Positions 1-8,174 of a DNA stretch of 43,621 nt are shown in pieces. Both the position numbers and the translations under genes were made by a program. Every line of letters starts with the position of its first letter. Positions within the stretch are counted from its first letter, which is position 1. This DNA is from an uncultured Lachnospiraceae bacterium (GTDB lineage: Bacteria > Bacillota > Clostridia > Lachnospirales > Lachnospiraceae), in NCBI GenBank assembly GCA_910586755.1, contig CAJUJM010000102.1, positions 1-43,621 of the forward strand, given 5' to 3'. The notes beneath the pieces were generated by a model, which saw only the letters and a program-made list of their open reading frames with translations, was not told the origin of the DNA and did not search any database.

Positions 1-701
1 CTCCTGCTCATTGCATATTCAACAACCTCATCATTCTTTGTTGCACACAAGATCAATCCTACACTTGGGTTTTCATGCTCCTTTTTCACCTGTCTGTCTA
101 ACGCCTCCAGATAAAAATCCATTTTTGAAACATATTCCGGTTTAAATTTTCCAATCTTTAGTTCAAACGCCACTAAACATTGCAACCCTCGATGAAAAAA
201 CAATAAATCTATCGCATAATCTTCTCCGCCAACCTGCACTTTATATTCTTCATCAATAAATGTAAAATCCCTTCCCAATTCCAAGATAAAATCTCGCATT
301 TTTAAGATCAGTGCTTTCCTAAGATCATTTTCTTTATATGGACTTGGCAAATCCAAAAATTCAACGACGTAGGAATCAAAAAATGGATTATGATTTATTT
401 TCTTTATCCCTTCAGGCAGTGCTTTCCCCTTCGATAACATATAACGTTCATAATAAGCACTATCTAATTGTCTTTCCAACTCACGCTTACTATAATTCTC
501 TCGTATACATAATCTCAAATAAAACTCTTTTTCTTCAATGCTTTTTGTTCCCGACAAAATAAGCAGATTGTTGGTCCAATTGATTTGTGTCACCAGTGGT
601 GACACTTTTTCATAATTCGCATAAGTTTCATAAAATTGTTTCATACGATAAAGGCTGCGACGATTAAACCCTTTTATCCCTGGAAATGTATCTTGTATGA
701 A
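1..701 (-). pseudogene. DUF1016 (YhcG-type) PD-(D/E)XK nuclease, 5'-truncated and cut by window edge
   Basis: The minus strand is open from about 701 to base 1 and continues past the window. It begins inside the DUF1016 N-terminal domain (FPGIKGFNRRSLYRMKQFYE near 629-686) and runs into the C-terminal PD-(D/E)XK nuclease domain, with a visible nuclease core (GGEDYAIDLLFF, then VAFELKIGKF) and the closing SVGLILCATKNDEVVEYA motif. YhcG-type proteins are fused restriction/defence-type or DNA-repair nucleases of poorly known role. The first methionine available is at 644, but the homologous region starts upstream of it with no start codon or ribosome-binding site, and the bases before that belong to a LysR gene. 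I read it as a truncated gene whose first roughly 50 codons were lost. Function after truncation is doubtful. Confidence 0.8.
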
Positions 702-1105
702 TCTGTATCTGCCTGTGGTTTTCCTCAAGGTCCTCCCGCAGTTCATCCACATAATGGCTCCATTGGAAGCTGCACTCCGGCACAGAGCCGCAGATCCAGC
801 ATTGTATCATCAAAAATACCAGCCACTACGTCAATATTCTGCCCCAGGTTTCCCAGTATCTCTCTGGCATTTTTCGCCCTGTCCACAGAATCTTTGCAGT
901 ATTGAATGATATATTTCGCGTCCTGATACATAGACTTTCCCGCTTCTGTCAGGATAAGCCCCCGATATGTCCGTTCAAATAGCGAAACGCCCAGGCTTTC
1001 TTCCAGCAGGTTAATCTGCTTGATAACTGCAGTCGGCGTGATGAAACCTTCCACCGCCGCTTTATTGAAATTTCTTGCATCAGCGACACGGAGAAAGGTT
1101 TCCAA
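702..1105 (-). pseudogene. LysR-family regulator remnant, missing its C-terminal part and probably frameshifted
   Basis: About 110 residues match the N-terminal winged helix-turn-helix of LysR regulators: LETFLRVADARNFNKAA, then TPTAVIKQINLLEESLGVSLFER and LTEAGKSMYQDAKYI. The family is normally about 300 residues. This frame stops at 743 soon after the linker helix, while a neighbouring frame continues with plausible coding (HYVDELREDLEENHRQIQIH) to about 705, where DUF1016 sequence takes over. The effector-binding domain is absent. The only start codon in frame is a TTG at 1105 without a clear ribosome-binding site; homologues usually begin a few residues earlier. It lies 42 bases behind the aldo/keto reductase on the same strand. 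Probably non-functional, though a DNA-binding fragment could still be made. Confidence 0.75.
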
Positions 1106-1146
1106 CTGAGGGTAATGTATCGTTTTATATGGCTGTCTTCAGAAAA

Positions 1147-2238
1147 TCAAGTAAAATATTCCTTTATTTCTATCATACGTTCCATCTGCTTTACCTTAAA
1201 CGGGCATCTCCCATCACAATGTCCGCATTGCACACAATCGGCTGCCGTTTTTTCAAGAGTCAGATAATGTTCCCTTGCCAAAGTATCTCCCTGCAAGGCA
1301 AGATCATAATATTTATTGATAAGTCCAATATCCAGCCCTGCCAGGCAGGGATGACAATGCCTGCAGTACACGCACTTCCCAATTGATTCATCCGGTGTGA
1401 GCGTGCTGATGATCGAGTAATCCCGTTCTTCTGCCGTTGTGTCAAGATAAGCCAGAATTCCCTGAAGCTGTGCGACATTGCCCGGGCCTCCTACCACCGT
1501 TAAAACACCTGGCTTATCCAGCGCGTATTGGATGCATTGCGCTGTGGTCATTGCCCTGTGAAACGGAGACCTGTTTTCATCAAGAAGCTGTCCTGCATTA
1601 AACGGTTTCATAACCGATATCCCGACCCCTTCTTTTTCACAGCGGCGGTAAAGCCGTTGTCTTTCACTGTCGCTTCCTCTGGCATAATCCCCCTGGCCAT
1701 AATCATACATGGGGTTGATGGAGAACATCAGCATATCAAGGATGTTTTTATCCATTACCTTGTTTGCAAGTTCCGGCGCGTGAGTGGACAGGCCTATATG
1801 CTTTACAACGCCCTGGGCTTTCATGTCCATCAAAAAATTGAGGATGCCATGTTTTTCATAGGCTGCTAAATCAGATTCCTCGTCAAGACAGTGAATAAAT
1901 CCAAAATCAATATAATCCGTTCTCAGCTTTTCCATCTGCCAGTCCACAGACCTCTTAACTGTATCCAGGTTGGTTGTCCATCCGTATGCGCCTGTGGAAT
2001 AATCCGCGCCAAAATGCACCTGAAGCTTTGCCTCTTTCCTTCTTCCTTCTAATGCTTTTCCATAAGCGGGAAAGATACTTGCGTGGCCGCCCGCCATGTC
2101 AAAATAGTTAATCCCTGAGTCTAACGCAAATTCTACTGTTTCGATAATATCTTTCTCTGGCTGTTCTCCTATCACCGAAGATCCCATCCCAATGACGCTG
2201 ATTTGTTCCTCGCCATGAGGAAGTTTGCGATATTCCAT
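1147..2238 (-). CDS. Aldo/keto reductase with C-terminal 2x[4Fe-4S] ferredoxin-like domain
   Basis: A 363-residue protein starting at ATG 2238 behind an AAGGAGG site. Residues 1-280 are an aldo/keto reductase TIM barrel: GINYFDMAGG near 42-51, the active-site histidine context DYIDFGFIHCLD near 108-119, and GLSTHAPE further on. The C-terminus carries two cysteine clusters, C289/C292/C295/C298 and C335/C338/C341/C345, the latter in the CxxCxxCxxxCP form that binds a [4Fe-4S] cluster. This architecture is common in anaerobic Clostridia and suggests an oxidoreductase that passes electrons between an NAD(P)H or substrate site and iron-sulfur centres; the substrate is unknown. The tyrosine position of the classical AKR tetrad is not obvious in the DMAGGHASIF stretch, so hydride chemistry may differ from textbook AKRs. 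Confidence 0.88.
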   Translation of the reverse strand: MEYRKLPHGEEQISVIGMGSSVIGEQPEKDIIETVEFALDSGINYFDMAGGHASIFPAYGKALEGRRKEAKLQVHFGADYSTGAYGWTTNLDTVKRSVDWQMEKLRTDYIDFGFIHCLDEESDLAAYEKHGILNFLMDMKAQGVVKHIGLSTHAPELANKVMDKNILDMLMFSINPMYDYGQGDYARGSDSERQRLYRRCEKEGVGISVMKPFNAGQLLDENRSPFHRAMTTAQCIQYALDKPGVLTVVGGPGNVAQLQGILAYLDTTAEERDYSIISTLTPDESIGKCVYCRHCHPCLAGLDIGLINKYYDLALQGDTLAREHYLTLEKTAADCVQCGHCDGRCPFKVKQMERMIEIKEYFT

Positions 2239-2280
2239 AAAAGTGCCGCCTCCTTGACTTTTTTAATCTATTCTAACTTT

Positions 2281-2308
2281 GAAGTTAAGTTTAAGGTTAA
2301 GGTTAAGG
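2281..2308. repeat. Short TTAAGG-like tandem hexamers
   Basis: Consecutive hexamers TTAAGT, TTAAGG, TTAAGG, TTAAGG lie upstream of the aldo/keto reductase. They abut a 30-base sequence that recurs in inverted orientation near 22381. The run is short and may be slippage; no function can be read from it. Confidence 0.5.
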
Positions 2309-2338
2309 AGCATAAACCGCTATTTCCCGACAGGCCCT
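2307..2338 (-). repeat. Dispersed ~32-bp repeat, copy 1
   Basis: The stretch contains GCATAAACCG, then TATTTCCCGACAG, then a CCC run. It matches the reverse complement of 22381-22412 at about 30 of 33 positions with one indel. The other copy directly follows an Rpn/PD-(D/E)XK remnant, so this could be a relic of that kind of element. Confidence 0.6.
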
Positions 2339-2445
2339 TCGTTCATCAGTAAACACCTAAAAGTTATAAGATTCGCAATTACTGTTTGCTCCATCCTTTC
2401 AAAAAATGATTCCAAAAATACAGATCGGGACGATTCCATTTTAAC

Positions 2446-2700
2446 TTATGCAGTACATACCTGCTCCTTCAAAGAGTTCAATGCCTCTTTTGTTAGCTCT
2501 GTAAATTCCAAAATTTCATCATCTGCTTTCCCTGCACGCAGCATTTTCAAAGCCGGAGACAGTAAAGCTCCTAAAAACCGGTGAAGATATAGCTCTTCTC
2601 TGCTCTCCGCTAATTCTTTAGAAAGATAGTTTCCTACTAAATCCTGCGGATGAACAGTATATTCCACTGCCGTGTTTTCCAAGTATTCCGGACTGTTCAT
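2446..2700 (-). CDS. Hypothetical 84-residue protein
   Basis: An open frame from ATG 2700 to TAA 2446 with ordinary codon use. The product is acidic and helical (KELAESREELYLHRFLGALL, then LEFTELTKEALNSLKEQ). I do not recognise the family. No good ribosome-binding site precedes the ATG, so it may be the 3' remnant of a longer gene or a small gene with a weak start. It sits alone between the aldo/keto reductase and the spoIVB terminator region. The rest of the 725-base gap holds only the repeats and hairpins listed separately. Confidence 0.4.
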   Translation of the reverse strand: MNSPEYLENTAVEYTVHPQDLVGNYLSKELAESREELYLHRFLGALLSPALKMLRAGKADDEILEFTELTKEALNSLKEQVCTA

Positions 2701-2830
2701 ATATCATTGTAGCATCCGTCATCTCAAAAGACAACTGGCATTGACTATACGTATACTCATTATACAAAAAAGAGGGCAAAACAGTGAGCAAGCCCCTAAA
2801 CTCCTGTTTTCCTCCTCTTCTTTTCACTCC

Positions 2831-2963
2831 GCCCGGGCGGCAACCGCTGGCACGCTTCGCGCACCATCGGTTGTGCGGCTTTCGCCGCATAGACCACTCG
2901 CAAAAAAGGTGCTCTTGCAAGTAAACTTGCATCGCACCTTTTTCGCTCCTGTCCTGCCCGGGC
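2831..2963. other. GC-rich multi-hairpin intergenic block after spoIVB
   Basis: The block is bounded by two copies of the palindrome GCCCGGGC (2831-2838 and 2956-2963), which can pair with each other. Inside are TGCGGC/GCCGCA (2874-2879 with 2884-2889) and the long terminator-like hairpin listed next. It begins immediately after the spoIVB stop codon. It could be a compound terminator or a mobile palindromic element. Confidence 0.5.
2903..2943 (-). terminator. Bidirectional intrinsic terminator after spoIVB
   Basis: AAAAAGGTGC (2903-2912) pairs with GCACCTTTTT (2934-2943). An inner stem TGCAAGT/ACTTGCA lies at 2916-2922 and 2925-2931. Runs of A and T on both sides give U-tracts in both directions. 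It is placed to end the recN-spoIVB transcript. Confidence 0.75.
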
Positions 2964-4250
2964 TCAATGGGAAAGCATGTTTTCAATAAAAATCCCATAC
3001 CCCTTGGTGGAGTCTTGCACGAATACATGGGTAACGGCCCCGATAAGCATACCATTTTGAATAATCGGGCTGCCGCTCATGCCCTGGACAATTCCTCCGG
3101 TCAGGGACAGAAGCTCCGGATCTGTTACTTTAATTACCATTCCTTTGCTTTTGTGGGTGGTGGAATAGTCTACCTTCACGATCTCAATGTCGTAATCCTT
3201 TATCTCCCCGGAAATACTGCTGCGGATAATGGCTTTTCCGGGCTGGACATCCTGGCGGTAGCCAATAGGAAGGGCCTGAGCCTGAATGCGGCTTTTTAAC
3301 TTTTCCCCTGCGGTTCCGAAGATTCCTTCCTCTGTATTCCCTGTAACCGTGCCCAGCTCGGACTGGGGCCCATAGTAGATGATACCGCTCATGACGCCGG
3401 GTTTTCCTGCGGCTCCCTTCTCAATTCCCATGATCTGAGTCTCATACAGGGAGCCGCCTTCAATGGATACTACCTGCCCGGTGTCCGCGTCACTGATGCC
3501 ATGACCCAGGGCGCCGAAATTGCCGTTGAGATCCATATAGGTCATAGTGCCGATTCCCTGGGTATCGTCCCGGACCCAGGCTCCTAGCTTGTAGGTTCCG
3601 TCCTGAGCAGCTACGGTATCTAAGGTTACATCCATCTCCTGACCATCCCGGCGGATAGTCAGATCCACCGCTCCCGTGCCGTTGGATCCGGCCTGATTCA
3701 CCACCTCCATCAGCTGCTCCTTGGTTTCCAGAGGCTTTCCGTTTACGGCTTCAATATAATCTCCGGATTTTAATATGCCGTTGGCAGGCTCAATCTCTGC
3801 CCCTGCTGTATCTGTAATAGTTCCGGTACCGATTACCATGACGCCGTTGGATTTTAAGTAGATCCCCACCGGAATCCCACAGGGTACTGCATAATGGGTG
3901 TCCACCACATTAACCCGCATTTCCTTTAACTGGAATAATCCAAAAAGTTTTACCCCTACTTTGTAGCTTCCCTGGGTATCCGAATACAGGGATATGGGCT
4001 GGCCTCCGGTGATTCGTACCTGGCCTTGAGGAATATTGGATTTGCCCCCCAGCACCACCTCTTTGCTCTCGCTTTCAAAGCTGGTGGTAAAAGGCAGATT
4101 CAGCCGAAACAGCTCTTCCTCCTCCGCTACAATATTCACTTCGTCCGGAATCGATCTGTCTGCATAATACCAGGAAAACCCGGCCAAAAAGAAAAGTGCT
4201 GCACAGAATGTCCGGCGCAGCACACGATAGAAATATTGCCTTTCTGTCAT
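2964..4250 (-). CDS. spoIVB: SpoIVB sporulation serine peptidase (S55)
   Basis: SpoIVB is the forespore-secreted PDZ protease that crosses the inner forespore membrane and triggers pro-sigma-K processing at SpoIVF in Bacillus. Starting at ATG 4250 (AGGAGG seven bases upstream) the product has 428 residues, close to the B. subtilis length; upstream in-frame codons lack a ribosome-binding site. Visible features are an N-terminal membrane anchor (RTFCAALFFLAGFSWYYA), a PDZ domain around GDYIEAVNGKPLETKEQLME, the catalytic-histidine context GALGHGISD and the serine motif GMSGSP near residue 392. It ends FIENMLSH, typical of the family. It lies 97 bases behind recN. The usual downstream partner spo0A is not present. 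Confidence 0.96.
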   Translation of the reverse strand: MTERQYFYRVLRRTFCAALFFLAGFSWYYADRSIPDEVNIVAEEEELFRLNLPFTTSFESESKEVVLGGKSNIPQGQVRITGGQPISLYSDTQGSYKVGVKLFGLFQLKEMRVNVVDTHYAVPCGIPVGIYLKSNGVMVIGTGTITDTAGAEIEPANGILKSGDYIEAVNGKPLETKEQLMEVVNQAGSNGTGAVDLTIRRDGQEMDVTLDTVAAQDGTYKLGAWVRDDTQGIGTMTYMDLNGNFGALGHGISDADTGQVVSIEGGSLYETQIMGIEKGAAGKPGVMSGIIYYGPQSELGTVTGNTEEGIFGTAGEKLKSRIQAQALPIGYRQDVQPGKAIIRSSISGEIKDYDIEIVKVDYSTTHKSKGMVIKVTDPELLSLTGGIVQGMSGSPIIQNGMLIGAVTHVFVQDSTKGYGIFIENMLSH

Positions 4251-4347
4251 GACCATACCTCCTCTTCTCGTGTCTGGCGCTTTTGTCAACTTACGCCTAC
4301 ACCTTTTAGTATGGGTCAAAACAGAAATTGTAATCTGTCAGAGTTTG

Positions 4348-6015
4348 TCAACCTTGCTTTGTTTGTTCTGCCAATTTTTTCATTTCCGCCGCATTGTTCA
4401 AAACAGTTTCCGTGATCTCGGCTCCGCCTAAGAGCCTTGCCAGCTCCCGGACTGCTTCCTCATCCTCTAAACGGCGGATGGTGGTTGCGGTGCGTCCCTT
4501 CTTTGCAGCCTTGGCAATCTCAAAATGGCTGTCCGCCATGGCGGCAATCTGCGGCAGATGGGTAATGCAGATCACCTGATGGCTTTTAGCAATGTAAGAA
4601 AGCTTTTCTGACACCTTTTGGGCGGTCCGTCCGCTGATTCCCGTATCAATCTCATCAAAAATTAAGGTTGGGATTTGATCTGTATCTGCCAAAACCGCCT
4701 TGATGGCAAGCATAATTCGGGAAAGCTCGCCGCCGGAAGCCACATCTTTTAACGGTCTTGCAGGCTCTCCCGGGTTTGCTGATATTTTAAATTCCACCTC
4801 ATCAAAACCGTTTGCAGTAAAATGGGAGAGCTTGGTAATCTCAATGGCAAAGTCTACATTGATAAAATTCAGATCCTGAAGGGCCTGGTAAATTTTTCCT
4901 CTCAGCTCTTCCCCGCCCTTTTTTCGTATCTTTGATAAGTGTTGGCATAATTTTTCTAATTGATTCCTGGATTGTTCCAGATCCCTTTCCACTTCCTGGC
5001 GGGCCTGGTCGTAATTCTCCAGCTCTTCCAGCCGCTTCTTTTTTTCTTCCAAATTTTTAACAACCATATCCAGGGTCCCGCCGTATTTTGCCATCAGTCC
5101 TCGGATCCGATCTAATCTCTCCTCTATCTGACGGAAGCTTTCTTCATCAAAGGTCATTTTATCCATATAGGAAGAAATTTCCCATCCGGCATCACTAAGC
5201 AGGTTTTCCAGATCTCCAAGCTGACTGCGGATATTTTGCAGTCCTTCCTCGTCATATTGGTAAATACTGTCGATCTCCCGCAAAGCCCGGCTGATCCCGT
5301 CGTCATGGACTGCCTCGTAGGCAGCGGAAAGCCCTTCCATAATCTTTCTGGAGTGGGAATAGCGGCGGTACTGAAGGGCCAGTTCTTCTTCCTCCCCCTC
5401 TTTTATGGCAGCATCCTCGATCTCTTCGATCTCGAACCGGCAGAAATCCGCTTCCCGAATCTGCCCCTCCCGGTCTAATGTAAAGCTTTCCAGCTTCTTG
5501 GTCAAAGTCTGATACCGGCGGTATTCTTCTTCGATTTGTTCTTTTATATGGTGGGTTTCTTCATTGAGATAAGCGTCCAGAATCTCCAGATGCCTGGACT
5601 TGTGAAGGAGCGACTGATGCTCGTGCTGGCCGTGAATATCCAGAAGAAGGCCGGTGATAGCTTTTAACCGGCTGGTTGTCACCGTCTCGTCATTAATCCT
5701 CATGGTACTTCTGGAAGGCATGATTTTTCTGGAAATGATTAGGGTTCCGTCTTCGTCCGGTTCTACGTCCAGGGCTTTTAGTGCCTGGCGTTTTTCCGGA
5801 TCCGTAACGGAAAACAGCAGTTCAATATAGGCGCTGTCTGCTCCCTGGCGGATGTTGTCTTTGGATGCCTTTCCGCCTAAAGCCATGTTGACGGATCCGA
5901 TAATAATAGACTTTCCGGCTCCTGTCTCGCCGGTGAGAATGTTTAAGCCCCGGCCAAACTCCACGTCCGCCTTTTCAATCAGGGCCAGGTTTTTTACATG
6001 TAATTCCAACAGCAT
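4348..6015 (-). CDS. recN: DNA repair protein RecN
   Basis: RecN is an SMC-like ATPase that acts early at DNA double-strand breaks. From ATG 6015, behind GGAGG, the product is 555 residues (MLLELHVKNLALIEKADVEF), the family's usual size and start. Walker A is GETGAGKS at residues 29-36, a long central coiled coil spans roughly 150-390, the signature is SGGELSRIMLAIKA, and Walker B is LIFDEIDTGISG near 470. An in-frame upstream ATG at 6063 lies inside argR and has no good site. It follows argR by 10 bases, the conserved argR-recN-spoIVB order. Confidence 0.97.
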   Translation of the reverse strand: MLLELHVKNLALIEKADVEFGRGLNILTGETGAGKSIIIGSVNMALGGKASKDNIRQGADSAYIELLFSVTDPEKRQALKALDVEPDEDGTLIISRKIMPSRSTMRINDETVTTSRLKAITGLLLDIHGQHEHQSLLHKSRHLEILDAYLNEETHHIKEQIEEEYRRYQTLTKKLESFTLDREGQIREADFCRFEIEEIEDAAIKEGEEEELALQYRRYSHSRKIMEGLSAAYEAVHDDGISRALREIDSIYQYDEEGLQNIRSQLGDLENLLSDAGWEISSYMDKMTFDEESFRQIEERLDRIRGLMAKYGGTLDMVVKNLEEKKKRLEELENYDQARQEVERDLEQSRNQLEKLCQHLSKIRKKGGEELRGKIYQALQDLNFINVDFAIEITKLSHFTANGFDEVEFKISANPGEPARPLKDVASGGELSRIMLAIKAVLADTDQIPTLIFDEIDTGISGRTAQKVSEKLSYIAKSHQVICITHLPQIAAMADSHFEIAKAAKKGRTATTIRRLEDEEAVRELARLLGGAEITETVLNNAAEMKKLAEQTKQG

Positions 6016-6025
6016 ATATGGCCTC

Positions 6026-6475
6026 CTATTCTGCGATAAGCCTGCGGATCTTATCCATAACAAGAATGGTATCGTCCACGCTTCTTACCGCGCACATGAT
6101 AGTATCATCCCCGGCAATGCAGCCCACTATCTCATGAAAGCGGATGGCATCCAGAGCTGCCGCAACCGCCATGGCCATACCGGATACGGTTTTAATCACA
6201 AGGATGTTCTGGGCCATATCCATGCTTGCATATCCGTCTCTTAAAATCCGGATATATTTGTCGCTGAAATTTCCCTGAGGTTTTAAAACCATGTACCGCT
6301 GCTTTCCGTTTTCTCCCTGGATCTTTGTAAGCTTCAACTCCCGGATATCCCTGGAAACCGTAGCCTGCGTCACGTTAAAGCCTGCCTGATTCAGATAATC
6401 CGCCAGTTCCTCCTGGGTCTCAATGGCATATTTTCCAATCAGCTCTACAATCTTGCTGTGTCTTTCTACCTTCAT
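6026..6475 (-). CDS. argR: Arginine repressor ArgR/AhrC
   Basis: A 149-residue hexameric regulator that senses L-arginine and controls arginine synthesis and breakdown. The N-terminal winged helix holds QEELADYLNQAGFNVTQATV and SRDIRELKLTKIQ; the C-terminal oligomerisation and arginine-binding domain ends with IAGDDTIMCAVRSVDDTILV. ATG 6475 has an AGGAGG site. It sits between nadK (37 bases upstream) and recN, as in most Clostridia and Bacilli. Confidence 0.96.
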   Translation of the reverse strand: MKVERHSKIVELIGKYAIETQEELADYLNQAGFNVTQATVSRDIRELKLTKIQGENGKQRYMVLKPQGNFSDKYIRILRDGYASMDMAQNILVIKTVSGMAMAVAAALDAIRFHEIVGCIAGDDTIMCAVRSVDDTILVMDKIRRLIAE

Positions 6476-6512
6476 CCCAATCCTCCTGTATCTTACCTTC
6501 CGGGCTTTGGCC

Positions 6513-7358
6513 CTAGGTCAAATTCAACATACTGCTTAGGTTTTCCAAAAATGATATCTGCTTTAAGCGCACCAGACGGGTAACCTGGCCGGATTTGCGG
6601 ACAATCAGCTGATCACCCTGCTCCAGCTTTACGATAGTATCCCCGTCAAATACCGCTGCCTGAAGCCCTTCCTGAACCTCCACACAGATTTCGTCCGCCG
6701 CCGGAAGCACAATACTTCTGGCATTAAGGGCATGGGAACAGATAGGGGTTAAAATGGTCATAGAAGCATGAGGCGCCACAATAGGGCCTCCGGCAGACAG
6801 GTTATAAGCGGTGGATCCGGTAGGGGTAGCGGCAATCAGACCATCCGCTGTATATTGATTCAGAAATTCCCCGTTTACATATACGGCAAACCGCAGAATC
6901 TGGATGGTATTCTGATGAGTCAGTACAATCTCATTAAGGGCAATATCCCTGGCAATCTTCTGACCCTGACGCAGAATGGTTCCGTCCAGCATCATTCTCT
7001 GTTCAATCTGATACCGATCCGCCAAAAGCGCGTCCGCCATCTCCTTAATATCTTCTTTGTGTCTCACCTGGGTCAAATATCCCAGATGCCCCCGGTTAAT
7101 GCCGATTAGCGGGATATCCCTCCCTGCCAAGTCCCGGGCCGCCTGGATCAGGGTGCCGTCTCCGCCGATTGTGATAATGCAGTCTGTCTCTCTGGGGACC
7201 TGGGACCGGTCGGTATATCGGCCGGAATCTGCCTTCACATCGTTTTGCTGCACTTTGCACAGAGCGCCGTGGCGTTTTAGGTAGCCCTCCACCTCTTCTA
7301 CGGTTTTCCAGACACAATCCTTTTTGTTTGAGTTTGCTATGATGTAAAAATTGTTCAT
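6513..7358 (-). CDS. nadK: NAD(+) kinase
   Basis: The 281-residue enzyme phosphorylates NAD to NADP. Hallmarks are GGDGT at residues 65-69 and the TPTGSTAYNLSAGGP motif at about 178-192. Its ATG overlaps the tlyA stop as ATGA, so the two are probably translationally coupled. Length and motifs are normal. Confidence 0.96.
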   Translation of the reverse strand: MNNFYIIANSNKKDCVWKTVEEVEGYLKRHGALCKVQQNDVKADSGRYTDRSQVPRETDCIITIGGDGTLIQAARDLAGRDIPLIGINRGHLGYLTQVRHKEDIKEMADALLADRYQIEQRMMLDGTILRQGQKIARDIALNEIVLTHQNTIQILRFAVYVNGEFLNQYTADGLIAATPTGSTAYNLSAGGPIVAPHASMTILTPICSHALNARSIVLPAADEICVEVQEGLQAAVFDGDTIVKLEQGDQLIVRKSGQVTRLVRLKQISFLENLSSMLNLT

Positions 7359-8170
7359 GTTTCCAGCTCCCGGTGGGATTTCTCCACCACTTCCCCCGGA
7401 TTTATCAAATCCCGGGATTCGGACGGTTCCTGTCCTTCCGGACGGTTCCTTAAATGCAACAGATATTCAATATTTCCCTCCGGCCCCCGGATAGGGGAAT
7501 ATTCCAGATTTAATATGTCAAATCCAATGCTTTCCGCATAAGATATTACCATTTGAATTACTTCCAGATGGACATTTTTATCCCTGACCACTCCTTTTTT
7601 TCCTACCTTTTCCCGTCCTGCCTCAAACTGAGGCTTAATCAGGCATACTGCCTGGCCCCGGGGGGTAAGGAGGGCCTTTACAGGACTTAACACCTTGGTT
7701 AAAGAGATAAACGACACGTCAATGGAGGAAAAATCAATAGGGTCTTTGATGTCTTCCCTGGTGACATAGCGGATATTGGTTTTTTCCATGCACACGACTC
7801 TGGGGTCATTCCGAAGCTTCCAGGCAAGCTGGCCCCGGCCTACGTCCACCGCATATACCCGGACTGCCCCATTCTTTAGCATACAGTCCGTAAAACCTCC
7901 TGTGGAAGCTCCTACGTCCATGCATACCTTTTCCTCCAGATTCAGTCCAAAATGAGTCATGGCCTTTTCCAGTTTCAGCCCGCCCCGGCTTACATATTTT
8001 AACGTATTTCCTCTTACTTCTATCTTTACGGTGTCCTCAAAAGAAGCGCCTGCCTTGTCCTCCTTTTGCCCGTCCACATAGACAATTCCGGACATAATCA
8101 CCGCCTTGGCCTTCTCCCGGGATTCTGCCAGACCCTGTTTTACCAGTAATACATCTAATCGTTCTTTCAT
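7355..8170 (-). CDS. tlyA: TlyA family rRNA 2'-O-methyltransferase / hemolysin-like protein
   Basis: A 271-residue protein with an N-terminal S4 RNA-binding domain (RLDVLLVKQGLAESREKAKA through residue 60) and an FtsJ-type Rossmann methyltransferase whose SAM loop is DVGASTGGFTDCML at about 85-98. TlyA proteins methylate the ribose of 16S/23S rRNA in some bacteria and are called hemolysin A in older annotation. It lies four bases after dxs and overlaps nadK, which supports one transcript. Confidence 0.93.
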   Translation of the reverse strand: MKERLDVLLVKQGLAESREKAKAVIMSGIVYVDGQKEDKAGASFEDTVKIEVRGNTLKYVSRGGLKLEKAMTHFGLNLEEKVCMDVGASTGGFTDCMLKNGAVRVYAVDVGRGQLAWKLRNDPRVVCMEKTNIRYVTREDIKDPIDFSSIDVSFISLTKVLSPVKALLTPRGQAVCLIKPQFEAGREKVGKKGVVRDKNVHLEVIQMVISYAESIGFDILNLEYSPIRGPEGNIEYLLHLRNRPEGQEPSESRDLINPGEVVEKSHRELET

Positions 8171-8174
8171 GGTT

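Noticed and set aside
2740..2785. TATACGTATA palindrome and a TATAAT-like box as promoter of the 84-residue ORF
   Set aside because: No -35 at acceptable spacing was found; the palindrome is short and AT-rich.
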